Shown one piece after another: positions 21,972 through 31,981 of a stretch of DNA of 36,082 nt. The notes beneath the pieces are model-generated. The model worked only from the letters and a program-made list of their open reading frames with translations, did not search any database and was not told the origin of the DNA. This DNA comes from a virus, in the IMG/VR virus record IMGVR_UViG_3300021519_001203, positions 1 to 36,082 of that record; one strand, given 5' to 3'. Numbering within the stretch: position 1 is the first letter of the stretch; every line of letters begins with the position of its first letter. The translations under genes and the position numbers were made by a program.

Positions 21972-24959
21972 TTAAGCTATTCTAACTAGTGTATGTAAGT
22001 AATTGCTATAACCATCTGTTGATCCTGCATTATTAATATTTAAAATTTTCCAACTTCCAGACCAAGTTTTTCCATAAATTGAATTTGGTATGGAGGTCCC
22101 GCCAATCACTGAATTTTCCTGACCAAGTGTTTGACTATAATTTGTCATTACTGCTAGATACATGCCAACCCAACTACCATTTGTATCGCCTACCCATGGA
22201 CTGTTTGAAGTAGAACTTATTGTTCCATCTACTGCAATGGAAACACCGCTGCCAGCTTTAACACCGCCAAGTACACTACCTGTTGCTATTGGTAGTGTAT
22301 ATGCACTGGGTATTGTTGGTTTATTAGTTAAGTCATTATAACTTCCGCTGAATAAAATTGGCTTGTTAGATAACGTATCATAGTTTCCGTTAAAGCTACT
22401 ACCACCACTACCGCCACCTGTTCCAGTCCATTCTAGGTATACTGCACCACCAACGCCGCCATGACCAGTCGATCCAGGTGATCCAGGTATACAACCTAAG
22501 CTTACATTCCAACTAATTGGATTAACGTCGGCACTGGGTGATAAAGATGTTCCAACAAATATGCCAGACAACCCAGATGACATAGCACTATTTCTTAGTG
22601 TGCCGCCTGTTCCAGTTCCAGCTGTTCCAATAATTGCATTGCCAACACCACTAAACCAGCCAAAACCACCACTACTACCACTGCCACTACCGCCGGAAGC
22701 TGAGCAGAATGATCCAAAAGATGATGCTCCACCAGTGGTTGATACTGCTGATATTGAACCAGCACTGCCTGCACCGACTACTATATTGTATGAAGTTCCC
22801 GGTACAACAGTATAAACTCCAATGGCAGCACCGCCGGCACCTCCATAGGTATCAGTTGTGCCTCCTTCGCTATCATAATATGCTCTGCCACCTCCTGCTC
22901 CCCCACCAATAACATAAGCTTTTACCTTAGTTACGCCTGAAGGTGCAGTCCATGTAGTAGTTCCAACTGTGGTGAAAACTTGACTTTCAGCTGAGCCAAT
23001 AACAGTAATTGTACTACCACTACCACCACCACCGCCAGTAACAGTTAAGAAGCCATCTTGATCTATGCTTAGACCACCGCCAACTTTAATGCCACCTAAT
23101 CTATCTGTACTTGCATAGGGTAATGAATAAGTACCAACACCACCACCCGAATTAGCTGAAGTTTGTACTGTGCCATCTGGGAATTTAAAACCACCAGTTG
23201 TTGATTCAATGAGGCCAGCAACTGCAAGCCTTGAACTTGTTTGTGTTCCGATACCTACTAGCCCGCTACCACTAATAACTAAATGATCATTTAAACTAAG
23301 TCCGCCTGTACCATACTTTAAAGTCATTTTTTTAGTTGCATCAACTTGAATATATCCAAGCTCGACAGAATCTGCATTATCAACAAATTGTAATATTGGA
23401 CCGACAGTATCGTTAGAGCTAGCCGTTAAGATTGCTGCTCCAGTTGTGCTGTCACTTGCTGGTTGTACAAATATCCCTGAGCCGTTAACATCTAACATAC
23501 GACGAGGCTGTTGACGACCGATACCAACACCACCCGGACTTACAAGATTAATACTATCTTGAGCAGTTCCAAAACCGTCATTACTAACACCAATTTCTAA
23601 ATTAGTCTTCTCACCACTGTAAGCAAAATACTTTATCCAGGCGGCATCGCCACCACCTCCACCTGGATTCTCAGGAAAACTAAGTCCATTGGGTCCAACA
23701 AGGTTTGCAAATCCTCCACTGATGCCACCACCTAAGTTGTCGTGTTCTGTCATAATTCTAGACCACGGCGACCATCCATTACCATCAGGAGCATCATCAT
23801 CGTTAACTCTAAAGTACATTTTTGTAGGAGCACCTGTTCCAGCAACACCTGCTGAACCACCAAGTTCTCCTGGGGCACCAATATCCCAACCCATGCCAAT
23901 TTGTGCACCAACTCCTGCACCAACAACTGTAAATCCAGTGTAATATTTGTTTGGGAAATCTGGAGAATCGTATGCATTAAATCCTGAAATTTTACCTAAG
24001 CTTGCATCAGGTGTATTATCAGAACCCAATAGTATTGGTGAGTCTGGCACTGGACTTGCATTGCCTGTTGCAAAATTAAAAAATGTTGGAATCTTAACTG
24101 ACAATGCACCGGATGTACTATTAATTGATAACCCAGTGCCAACTTTAATACCACCAAGTTGTGTATCAGTGGCTGTAACTAACTTTAATGCATTACTTTC
24201 ATCTAATGCAATACCATTTAAATTTGAAACTTTAACACCACCCAATGATAAGTTTGTGGCAGTTGGTAAGTTGTAATTTAACACATTACTGCCACTCATT
24301 GTCAACGTGGCACCAATCTTAACACCGCCTAGTATACTTCCACTTGCAGGGGGTAATTCATATGGTTTACTAGCTATTTTTGACCCTCTAGTCAAATCTT
24401 GAACGTGAAAATTTAATCCATTATCAACTGTGATAAATTCAAGTATATATGTACCAAGTTCTGAAAACGTAATAGCTTTATTAAATTCATCGTAATCAAC
24501 TAATCCATCAATTCCCTGAGTAACAGAGTCTGGAATGGTAATCTTATGATATGTATTAGTGACAGTTACTTTTAATCTAAAACGACCAACTTTACCTAAG
24601 TCTGGAAGATTAGTAAATGATAAAGTAATGGAACCATTGGTTCTCAATGAGTGATAATGAGCAACAGCATGATCGAGTATTACTGCACCAGATACTATAC
24701 CAATATTATGTTCAGTTTCGCGAAGATCATATATCTCTGCACCATTAAATGTAGCACCATTCATATTATTATCAATGACAGTACCACTTAATGCACTTTT
24801 TACAATGCTTTTATTTTGTAAATCTTCAATTTCTCGTTTGGCGTAACCAAGGTTATCTTTAATATTGGTAAAGTTATTTCTAAACCCTTGGCTGTCATTA
24901 CTAACTCCAGCAACCGGAAATGTACCATCTATATTGTTAATGTTTATATTACTGGTCAT
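21972..24959 (-). CDS. tail fibre protein with LGGVKVG repeats and a glycine-rich adhesin module
   Basis: 995 residues. The N-terminal ~195 residues (start MTSNININNIDGTFPVAG; through VQDLTRG) are paralogous to the fibre at 29374, so both probably attach to the same tail protein. The shaft carries repeats of LGGVKVGxGLSIxxxGxL (about 200-290, 605-645 and 880-915). Middle parts include AQIGMGWDIGAPGELGG and a VGIGRQQPRRMLDVNGSG repeat. Residues about 675-855 form a glycine-rich module (VIGGGAGGGRAYY, YGGAGGAAIGVY, NIVVGAGSAGS). A final small domain ends LHTLVRIA. GGAG lies eight bases before the ATG. The variable C-terminal region is the likely host-contact part. Confidence 0.88.
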   Translation of the reverse strand: MTSNININNIDGTFPVAGVSNDSQGFRNNFTNIKDNLGYAKREIEDLQNKSIVKSALSGTVIDNNMNGATFNGAEIYDLRETEHNIGIVSGAVILDHAVAHYHSLRTNGSITLSFTNLPDLGKVGRFRLKVTVTNTYHKITIPDSVTQGIDGLVDYDEFNKAITFSELGTYILEFITVDNGLNFHVQDLTRGSKIASKPYELPPASGSILGGVKIGATLTMSGSNVLNYNLPTATNLSLGGVKVSNLNGIALDESNALKLVTATDTQLGGIKVGTGLSINSTSGALSVKIPTFFNFATGNASPVPDSPILLGSDNTPDASLGKISGFNAYDSPDFPNKYYTGFTVVGAGVGAQIGMGWDIGAPGELGGSAGVAGTGAPTKMYFRVNDDDAPDGNGWSPWSRIMTEHDNLGGGISGGFANLVGPNGLSFPENPGGGGGDAAWIKYFAYSGEKTNLEIGVSNDGFGTAQDSINLVSPGGVGIGRQQPRRMLDVNGSGIFVQPASDSTTGAAILTASSNDTVGPILQFVDNADSVELGYIQVDATKKMTLKYGTGGLSLNDHLVISGSGLVGIGTQTSSRLAVAGLIESTTGGFKFPDGTVQTSANSGGGVGTYSLPYASTDRLGGIKVGGGLSIDQDGFLTVTGGGGGSGSTITVIGSAESQVFTTVGTTTWTAPSGVTKVKAYVIGGGAGGGRAYYDSEGGTTDTYGGAGGAAIGVYTVVPGTSYNIVVGAGSAGSISAVSTTGGASSFGSFCSASGGSGSGSSGGFGWFSGVGNAIIGTAGTGTGGTLRNSAMSSGLSGIFVGTSLSPSADVNPISWNVSLGCIPGSPGSTGHGGVGGAVYLEWTGTGGGSGGSSFNGNYDTLSNKPILFSGSYNDLTNKPTIPSAYTLPIATGSVLGGVKAGSGVSIAVDGTISSTSNSPWVGDTNGSWVGMYLAVMTNYSQTLGQENSVIGGTSIPNSIYGKTWSGSWKILNINNAGSTDGYSNYLHTLVRIA

Positions 24960-24980
24960 CAGTAAACTCCGCTATCGTTA

Positions 24981-24988
24981 TATTTATT
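24981..24988 (-). promoter_or_regulatory. late promoter motif AATAAATA for the 995-aa fibre
   Basis: AATAAATA on the minus strand, 21 bases upstream of the ATG at 24959 and followed by a GGAG ribosome-binding site. Same core as at 1408 and 31790. Confidence 0.45.
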
Positions 24989-25000
24989 GATACAAATATT

Positions 25001-28000
25001 TTAAAAAGTAATTGTTCCGCTGTTCACAAATTTATAAATTTTGTTACCACCAGAAGTTGTAGTCTCAGGACTACCGGTTACAGCACTGGGATCTGGATAA
25101 GAATCAGGATAAGATAGTATAACTACACCGGAGCCGCCTGCGCTGCCAACACCTGGAGCTGGTCCGCCGCCACCGCCGCCGCCAGTATTTGCCTCTCCAG
25201 CAGTCGGTGCTCCTTGATTTCCACCATATCCTTTAGCACCAGTTCCGCCACCGCCAATTCCGCCTACTCCGCCAGTGGTTCCCCAGGAGTAAACTACATA
25301 TACGCAGCCGCCGCCACCACCTGCATAATAAACTAAAGATCCGGTTATTGAAGAACCAATTCCAGCGCCGCCATTGCCGCCTATACCGCTATAGCCGCCA
25401 CCAGAACCATCACCGCCGGTGCCCCCTGCGCCGCCACCGCCACCACCTGCCCATGATTGTGGTGTTCCGCCTGCGCCGCCATTATTTCCCTGACCAATTA
25501 TACCTGCGCCGCCTTGTCCTTGATGCCCTGTATCGCTTGGGCTACCGCCGCCGCCTGAGCCACCGGAATTTGCGTCATGACCAGTGAAGGCATCGTAATA
25601 CCACCCTCTAGTTCCACCACCACCACCGCCTATTGCTGTAAAGGTAGCTGTTGAAGCACTTATTGACGAGTTTTCACCATTATTTCCATTACTACCAGTA
25701 CCATAATATGGCGATTCAGCACCACCACTTCCCACAGTGATAACAATAGATTCTGCCATACTAAAGCCGTAACTACCGGACAATACGCCACCACCACCAC
25801 CGCCACCACCAAATGCTCCGCCGCCGCCGCCGCCTGCGACAATGAGATAGTTTACTGTTCTATTTGTTTTGAATATAACAGAACCGCTGGAATTCCATTG
25901 GTAAACTCTATAGATACCAGCAGTAGTAATAATTGGATCACCAGTTACGATTGGAGTAAGAGCATATTTTGTCTCATGTCTAATTACAACAACGCCAGAT
26001 CCACCTGGATATCCAGTGGCTACATTTAGTGTGCTGCCAAGACCGCCACCACCACCACCGCCTTGATCTCCAAAAGATCCGCCGCCACTTCCGCCAGCAG
26101 CTCCACCTGATGCACTAGTATCGCCTGTGATAGTATATTTCCCACCAGGTGCTCTAGTCCCGTTATTATAGTATCCACCAGATCCAGCTTTACCTGTTAT
26201 AGTTGTACCATTGTATGTAAAGTAAGTATCACTGCCATTTGCTCCATTGTTAGCTCCAGAACCAGCAGTACCGCTTGCACCTAAAACCATGGTAGCTGTT
26301 CCGGCTGCTGGACTAGTCCAAGTTTTATAAGCACAGCCGCCAGCACCACCGCCACCGCCCGCAGAAATATCTTCAGCAGGCGATCCAGCACCGCCACCAC
26401 CACCGCCAATAACCCATACTTTCATTGATGTTGTGTTAGCTGGTATAGTATATGTAGAACCAGAGGCTAATCTTTCATTTGTTGTTGTTCCATTTGTGAC
26501 TCTTTGGATAAAGATTAATCCAGCGCCTCCAGTACCCCCAGTAACCACTCCTGTATATCCAGCTGCGCCGCCGCCGCCGCCCCCGCCTGTTCCTCCTCCG
26601 CCATTGCCTCCGTAATAGCCAGCGCCGCCACCACCTCCGCCTACACCAGTGGCACCTCCGCCATGGTTTACATTTGCACTTTCAGAACTTCCTTGACTGG
26701 CACCAGTACCGCCTATTCCGACTGGGTAACCAGAAGCTACCATTATTGCAAACAAACCGGAGATATCAATTGGATTCCCACCATCTTGCCCTTTAGGCCC
26801 AGCAGCAGATTTTCCATCAGATGTTCCAATAGCAACGATGGTATCAGTATTAGTTCCTAATCCGCCTGCGCCGCCGCCTGTGTTTGGATCTCCTGCAATA
26901 CCAGCTGCCGAAGAGGACATCAGTGCTGAAATTTGACTTACTGTAAGAGCACGTTTCCAAATTTGTACATCGCCAATATAACCGTCAAATTGTTGACTGT
27001 TTCCAGGTCTGTTGCCTATTACAACTGGATTATTAGTAGGTTCAGCTACGCGATACATATCTACTTTAGTATATTGTAAACTGCCGTTGGTATAAATTTT
27101 CATTACTGTATTATCTATAACAACTGCAACATGTATTGCTTGATATAATGGGATAGATACTGGTGTGACTACCCAGCCGGACCCACTCCAATTAATAGCA
27201 ACAGCAATAAATCCATCTTGTCTAACACAAACTTCATATTCAGTATCTTTGTTTATGATAATGCCACCCCACGTTGGGTATGTTCCAGGGCCTGTTCTAT
27301 AGACCCATGCAGTAATAGTATAAGATGAACCCGCAACTGAAGCTAACTGTAATCTTGGTGCAGAGGTTTCAGAAACATAACCAGTACCGTTGGAGCCACC
27401 AACTTTGATTCCATTTATATTTGTAGTTGGTATCTTTGAAAATGCAGCGTTAGATACTGTTAAGGCAGCATTACTGACACTATCAGCTATTGCGGTTCTG
27501 TTACCATTGACTATAAAATGAGCAACACAATCAGGATCATCGACTGTTGATCCAGTTAAGTTAAATGGTAAGTTTGTACTAAGTCCAACTTCATTGGAAT
27601 TATCAATGTTATAATTTCCAGACAAGTCTTGAGTTGTACCTGGAGCTTTACCAATTACATTTAATACTGTATTGGCTATTGTTGGTAACACACGATTAGT
27701 TGGCGTAAAGTTAGAAGTATAAACAATACTTTTTACAATACGCCAATTGAATATAGATCCTGCAAATCCAGAACCTAACTGCAATGTTCTTGGAGGAGAC
27801 CCAGATGAGAAAACATCATACCAACCTAAGCTTGGAGTTTTTGTAAGTGATTTGGCTATTCCATTGGTAAAAATATTAACAACTTTAGTACTGGCATTGA
27901 ATGTAACTGCCATATGATTCCATACATTTGGCGTCCATGAATTTGCTGGTGTACTCCATACACACCATGCACCACCAGCCATAATATACAATTCTACAGT

Positions 28001-29374
28001 TGCAGTTGCATCGCCGGACCATGAGTTTGGATCATTTAAACCCAACCAAAATCCCGATTCGTACCCTGACCCAGTTGTATAGAACATTGTCCCTTCACTT
28101 AGTGGAGTAGTATAAGGTGCGTTAAACCAACACTCCATAGTCCAATTGGTTGTTCCATTATGTAGGAAATTCCAATCACTTGGAGGGGAGGTTACTGTCA
28201 TTGCACCCTTGGGCTGCCTAGTTTGTATTTTTACATGCGACAAATACATTGCTTCGTCAGATTGTGCTTGATCAGCACCAAAATAATGACTTGCTGTAAA
28301 TGTAGTACTAGTGTGGTCAATCCAACCTGTATCAAACACTATATAACCTGGCGCAGCAAATATTCCTGTTGCAGTAGACCATGGTGCATAACTATATTCT
28401 GCACGAACCCATTTGGATGTAGCCATTCTATTGGTATAGAATGTTGGTTCACCTTGATTTTGAGCTAAGTATCCCTGCTTTCTAAAATCAGCGAATAGTT
28501 CACCATTTATTGTAAGTGTACTATATTCAGAATCTAAGCTGTCAACACAATGCCAATATACTTGATATCTAGCTTGTGAGTGTGTAGGTAATTGACTATG
28601 TGTAATTGTATAAGTGGTACGGGGACTATACCCATGCAGTACCACTGCACCCAAAGAACCAATATCGGTCATTGAAAATGTTTGTTGATTATCCCAACGA
28701 GAAGGATCTGCTGTTGCACCTTCATCATATGTCCACGTACCAAAAAAGTCATGACTGGCCACTGACATTCTGCCACCGCCGCCACCAAGACCACCTTGTC
28801 CATCTTGATCAATGCCACCGCCGCCACCACCGCCAGCATAATATCGTGAAGTACCTGTAATATCACTGCTTATCCCGTCACCGCCACCACCGCCATAATT
28901 ACTTTTAACAACACTTTGTCCTATTGTAGCGGAACCACCACCACCGCCAGCAGCATTTATTAAACCTGCTCCAACGCCGCCGCCGTCAAACCCTTGAAGA
29001 GAAGTTCCAGCACCGCCAACAGCGCCAGCACCACGGCCACCACCGCCTGAAGCACCTGCACGACCGTTTCTAACAGATCCTACTCCAGCACCGCCACCAC
29101 CACCGCCGGTAACTGACATATTATAAAATCCAGATGAATTTCCATCACTTCCATCGAGATCACCTATTCCGCCAAGTCCTGCTGAACCAACAGTTACAGT
29201 ATACGAATTATCAAAATATAAACTAGTCTTTCCATATGCAACGCCGCCTGCGCCACCGCCGCCACTAATATAATTGGTTACAGTTGCGCCACCACTGCCG
29301 CCGCCGCCGCCAACAATAAGATAATCTATTTTAATAGCTCCACCTTCGCCATGCATTACATTATAGAATGACAT
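25001..29374 (-). CDS. giant glycine-rich adhesin with two LamG-like domains
   Basis: 1,457 residues. The N-terminal ~205 residues are glycine-rich (KIDYLIVGGGGGSGGAT...), resembling the Gly-rich domain family found in phage receptor-binding proteins. Residues 205-390 form a beta-rich region. LamG/jelly-roll domains follow at about 395-560 (WTMECWFNAP, WNHMAVTFNAS, GFAGSIFNWRIV) and 615-820 (YTITAWVYRTG, HVAVVIDNTVMKIYTNG, DGYIGDVQIWKRAL). Three more glycine-rich blocks lie at about 825-950, 955-1150 and 1165-1440, and the end is KIYKFVNSGTITF. The start is TAATG-coupled to the upstream fibre stop. The LamG domains suggest carbohydrate binding; the Gly blocks could fold as polyglycine II sandwiches as in T-even gp38-type adhesins. 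It is the likely receptor-binding subunit; the exact fold is inferred. Confidence 0.85.
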   Translation of the reverse strand: MSFYNVMHGEGGAIKIDYLIVGGGGGSGGATVTNYISGGGGAGGVAYGKTSLYFDNSYTVTVGSAGLGGIGDLDGSDGNSSGFYNMSVTGGGGGGAGVGSVRNGRAGASGGGGRGAGAVGGAGTSLQGFDGGGVGAGLINAAGGGGGSATIGQSVVKSNYGGGGGDGISSDITGTSRYYAGGGGGGGIDQDGQGGLGGGGGRMSVASHDFFGTWTYDEGATADPSRWDNQQTFSMTDIGSLGAVVLHGYSPRTTYTITHSQLPTHSQARYQVYWHCVDSLDSEYSTLTINGELFADFRKQGYLAQNQGEPTFYTNRMATSKWVRAEYSYAPWSTATGIFAAPGYIVFDTGWIDHTSTTFTASHYFGADQAQSDEAMYLSHVKIQTRQPKGAMTVTSPPSDWNFLHNGTTNWTMECWFNAPYTTPLSEGTMFYTTGSGYESGFWLGLNDPNSWSGDATATVELYIMAGGAWCVWSTPANSWTPNVWNHMAVTFNASTKVVNIFTNGIAKSLTKTPSLGWYDVFSSGSPPRTLQLGSGFAGSIFNWRIVKSIVYTSNFTPTNRVLPTIANTVLNVIGKAPGTTQDLSGNYNIDNSNEVGLSTNLPFNLTGSTVDDPDCVAHFIVNGNRTAIADSVSNAALTVSNAAFSKIPTTNINGIKVGGSNGTGYVSETSAPRLQLASVAGSSYTITAWVYRTGPGTYPTWGGIIINKDTEYEVCVRQDGFIAVAINWSGSGWVVTPVSIPLYQAIHVAVVIDNTVMKIYTNGSLQYTKVDMYRVAEPTNNPVVIGNRPGNSQQFDGYIGDVQIWKRALTVSQISALMSSSAAGIAGDPNTGGGAGGLGTNTDTIVAIGTSDGKSAAGPKGQDGGNPIDISGLFAIMVASGYPVGIGGTGASQGSSESANVNHGGGATGVGGGGGGAGYYGGNGGGGTGGGGGGGAAGYTGVVTGGTGGAGLIFIQRVTNGTTTNERLASGSTYTIPANTTSMKVWVIGGGGGGAGSPAEDISAGGGGGAGGCAYKTWTSPAAGTATMVLGASGTAGSGANNGANGSDTYFTYNGTTITGKAGSGGYYNNGTRAPGGKYTITGDTSASGGAAGGSGGGSFGDQGGGGGGGLGSTLNVATGYPGGSGVVVIRHETKYALTPIVTGDPIITTAGIYRVYQWNSSGSVIFKTNRTVNYLIVAGGGGGGAFGGGGGGGGVLSGSYGFSMAESIVITVGSGGAESPYYGTGSNGNNGENSSISASTATFTAIGGGGGGTRGWYYDAFTGHDANSGGSGGGGSPSDTGHQGQGGAGIIGQGNNGGAGGTPQSWAGGGGGGAGGTGGDGSGGGYSGIGGNGGAGIGSSITGSLVYYAGGGGGCVYVVYSWGTTGGVGGIGGGGTGAKGYGGNQGAPTAGEANTGGGGGGGPAPGVGSAGGSGVVILSYPDSYPDPSAVTGSPETTTSGGNKIYKFVNSGTITF

Positions 29375-31758
29375 TATGACAGGCCTCCGCCAGTAAGAAC
29401 AAATGTATCAGTGTCAACACATACAAGTGATGCAAGTCCTCGTTGTGCCAAAGTTCGATTTCCGGTATTTGCAGTTCCAACTTGGTACATTGTTACGCCT
29501 GATCCCTGTGTAATAGTTTGGGAGAAAGAAGAACTATTATAAATGGTAACAGTCTGTCCTGGAGTAAACACTCCACTGGGTACAGTTAATCCGCCGCTTG
29601 TCATTGATATTGTTCGACCGCTGTCTGCTAAAATTAATGTATACGAAGATCTTGTTTTAATGGGAATATCTCTGAGATTTCCGAGAGAATCAATAAAGTT
29701 ATTCTGAGCAACTACATTACCTGAGGATGTTACTCTTGCACGTTCGGTGGTCCCAACATTAAAACCAATGTAAGCAGCAGTATTAGTTTCAAAATTAATA
29801 AGTTGTGCAGCACCATTTTTACGTTTTACTATATCAAATGATGTATTACCAGTTCCTGCTGTATCAGATGTGATGATTCTTATATCAGCACCTGAAGTTG
29901 GTAATCCTGTGTCTAGGTTATATACATCAAAATAACGAAGACTACTAGATACTCCATTTGTCGAACCGATGGAAACATTACCAGTGGGGGAAATTTGTAT
30001 TCTGTCTGACCCACTAGTAGAAAGTAATAATGTTCCGTTACCTGTATCACCAATACTAGAAAGTTCTGTTAGTTGATTTCTATCAACGAAACGAATACGT
30101 GAATTATTTGTTGATGCTTGCCCAATAACAGTAATAGCTGGATTAAGAGCAGCATTTTGTTGCACATATAGTGAATCAGCCCCTGATGTACCTAAAATTC
30201 TAGTAGTACCATTAACATCTAATGTATAAGTTGGATCGGTTCTGCCAATTCCAACATTGCCGCTGTCATTTATAGTCATATAATCAGTATATGTTCCGGA
30301 AACATTTTTAGCGAAACGCATCTGCCAACCTGTATTGTCTGAACCAAACGATAATCTAGTAGAAACTGGAGTTCCTGGAAATGTAGCTTCAAAAGATGAA
30401 GCCATTCCATAACTGTTCCCGTTTCTAATACCAAACGAAGATCCATATATATCTAATGTTTTTAATGGAGAACTTGTACCAACGCCAACATTTCCAATGG
30501 CATATAAATTTCTATCAATATATAAATCATGACTAATATTAAGTTGTCCGTCAGTATCGCAGTATAGATTTACACTTCCACTATTATCAGCATTTTTTAG
30601 ATTTATGTCACCACCATCTCTAATATCAACAGCAGTTCCACCACCGCCACTTACAACTAATCTAGAATGAGGTGCTGTATTGCCAATACCTACATTACCT
30701 GTTGTACTAATTGTTAATGCTGTTAGTGTACCTGTTCCAACAGGTGTATCTCTATTAATAAAAAAATTGTCAGTTGCAAGGTCATGCACTATGGCATAAC
30801 CATTAACATTGCCCATCTGTATTACAGGATTCATACCTTCAAAGCCGTTAATTCTAACTAAACTATCACTGAGAAATACTGTTGTATCATCACTGCCAAC
30901 AGTAACATTAGTAAATGTGCCGGTATTTGGGGTAATATGACCTAGTCTGCCATTCAACTCACCACTGGTGATAAGCCCAATATCTTGTTTAACTGATAAC
31001 ACACCGTTTGAAATTGACAGCTTGTCCCCTACTTTAATTAATCCTGGGACAGTATCACTTGCAAATGGCAGTATATTTGCACTGATCAAACCTTCTTCTG
31101 TAACACTAATGCCATCACCAATTCGTACCCAACCCAATTCAGTTCTGGATGCGGGCAGTAGAATGGGTAATGTTCCTCTTGTTAAATCCTGTACGTTAAA
31201 TGTAGCACCCTGATCATCACTTGAAAATTCAAAAATGTAAGTACCAAGCCCGTCTAGATTAGTAAAAGTTATCTTGCGAGTAATGGGATTAAACCCTTTA
31301 AGGAACTGTGAGCCACCTTGAACTGAACTGGGTAATGTTATTGTATGGCTTAAACTATTCAATCTTACTCTTAATCTAACTCTGCCAACTTTTCCATTTG
31401 GCGGCATTCTTGTAAACGCAACAGTAATTGGACCATTTGTATTAACACTGTGATTATGTCCTCGAGTAAAATCCAATGTGATAACACCCGAAACGGTTCC
31501 AAAATCAACTTGAGTTTCTCTAATGGCAATCATGTCAGCTGCAATAAGCAGAGACCCATCCATGTTATTATTAATTAAATCGTCAGTTAACGCAGATTTT
31601 AATACAGCCTTTCTTTGTAAATCTTCAATTTCAGCTTTGGCATTATTAAAATTGGTTTGAATATTGGTAAAATTATCTCGAAATCCTTGGCTGCTGTTAT
31701 CTTGACCAGGAATTGGGAAAGTGGTAATTATATTGTTTACGTTTATATTGCTAGCCAT
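29374..31758 (-). CDS. tail fibre protein, paralogue of the 995-aa fibre
   Basis: 794 residues from ATG 31758 (MASNINVNN), chosen to match the paralogue start MTSNININN; an in-frame ATG at 31773 would add MEFHN. The N-terminal ~195 residues share SSQGFRDNFTNIQTN, KAEIEDLQ and FNVQDLTRG with the fibre at 21972. LGWVRIGDGISV and PGLIKVGDKLSI repeats follow, then a long part built from VGIG-x-T-x-P-type repeats (GNVGIGNTAPHSRLVV, VGVGTSSPLKTLDIYG, NVGIGRTDPTYTLDVNG, GNVSIGSTNGVSS). It ends with a beta-rich tip (GQTVTIYNSSSFSQTI, CVDTDTFVLTGGGLS). It lacks a glycine-rich block or LamG. The next adhesin starts one base inside its stop, so the two are translated together. Confidence 0.88.
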   Translation of the reverse strand: MASNINVNNIITTFPIPGQDNSSQGFRDNFTNIQTNFNNAKAEIEDLQRKAVLKSALTDDLINNNMDGSLLIAADMIAIRETQVDFGTVSGVITLDFTRGHNHSVNTNGPITVAFTRMPPNGKVGRVRLRVRLNSLSHTITLPSSVQGGSQFLKGFNPITRKITFTNLDGLGTYIFEFSSDDQGATFNVQDLTRGTLPILLPASRTELGWVRIGDGISVTEEGLISANILPFASDTVPGLIKVGDKLSISNGVLSVKQDIGLITSGELNGRLGHITPNTGTFTNVTVGSDDTTVFLSDSLVRINGFEGMNPVIQMGNVNGYAIVHDLATDNFFINRDTPVGTGTLTALTISTTGNVGIGNTAPHSRLVVSGGGGTAVDIRDGGDINLKNADNSGSVNLYCDTDGQLNISHDLYIDRNLYAIGNVGVGTSSPLKTLDIYGSSFGIRNGNSYGMASSFEATFPGTPVSTRLSFGSDNTGWQMRFAKNVSGTYTDYMTINDSGNVGIGRTDPTYTLDVNGTTRILGTSGADSLYVQQNAALNPAITVIGQASTNNSRIRFVDRNQLTELSSIGDTGNGTLLLSTSGSDRIQISPTGNVSIGSTNGVSSSLRYFDVYNLDTGLPTSGADIRIITSDTAGTGNTSFDIVKRKNGAAQLINFETNTAAYIGFNVGTTERARVTSSGNVVAQNNFIDSLGNLRDIPIKTRSSYTLILADSGRTISMTSGGLTVPSGVFTPGQTVTIYNSSSFSQTITQGSGVTMYQVGTANTGNRTLAQRGLASLVCVDTDTFVLTGGGLS

Positions 31759-31789
31759 ATTATGGAACTCCAAACCCGTGGGACTACAA

Positions 31790-31797
31790 TATTTATT
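31790..31797 (-). promoter_or_regulatory. late promoter motif AATAAATA for the fibre operon
   Basis: AATAAATA on the minus strand, 31 bases upstream of the ATG at 31758. The leader holds GGAG 9-10 bases before the start. It probably drives both the fibre and the coupled glycine-rich adhesin. Confidence 0.5.
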
Positions 31798-31830
31798 GAA
31801 TTCACAATATATTGAATGCCAAAATATAGG

Positions 31831-31859
31831 TTGATTTATATTAACATAGGCTGTATATT
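31831..31859 (+). promoter_or_regulatory. sigma70-like promoter of the outer-membrane-protein gene
   Basis: TTGATT (31831-31836), a 17-base spacer and TATATT (31854-31859) on the plus strand. It would give a leader of about 115 bases before the ATG at 31982. Confidence 0.5.
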
Positions 31860-31874
31860 AGCTAAATAATAGAC

Positions 31875-31959
31875 GGTTGTTGGAATGCTTAACAGTACAG
31901 TATCTAGCATTCAGTCTATTTTACAACCCAGCTGATACAGGAATAATCCTGTTATTCAG
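31875..31959 (+). promoter_or_regulatory. structured 5' leader of the outer-membrane-protein mRNA
   Basis: Nested pairing: GGTTGT (31875-31880) with ACAACC (31923-31928), and inside it GAATGC (31883-31888) with GCATTC (31907-31912). A second hairpin has CTGA (31932-31935) with TCAG (31956-31959) around ACAGGA-ATAA-TCCTGT (31937-31952). The ribosome-binding site AAAGGAAAG follows at about 31969-31977, outside the stems. The word ATTCAGT occurs twice (31909-31915 and 31954-31960). Such a leader could control stability or translation. Pairings were found by eye, not by energy calculation. Confidence 0.5.
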
Positions 31960-31981
31960 TGCAGAACAAAAGGAAAGAGAA

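Noticed and set aside
25001-29374. Dense GCC/ACC triplet repeats on the plus strand that look like a satellite or CRISPR-like array
   Set aside because: They are the reverse complement of glycine codons in one long open minus-strand gene, with no fixed repeat length or spacers.
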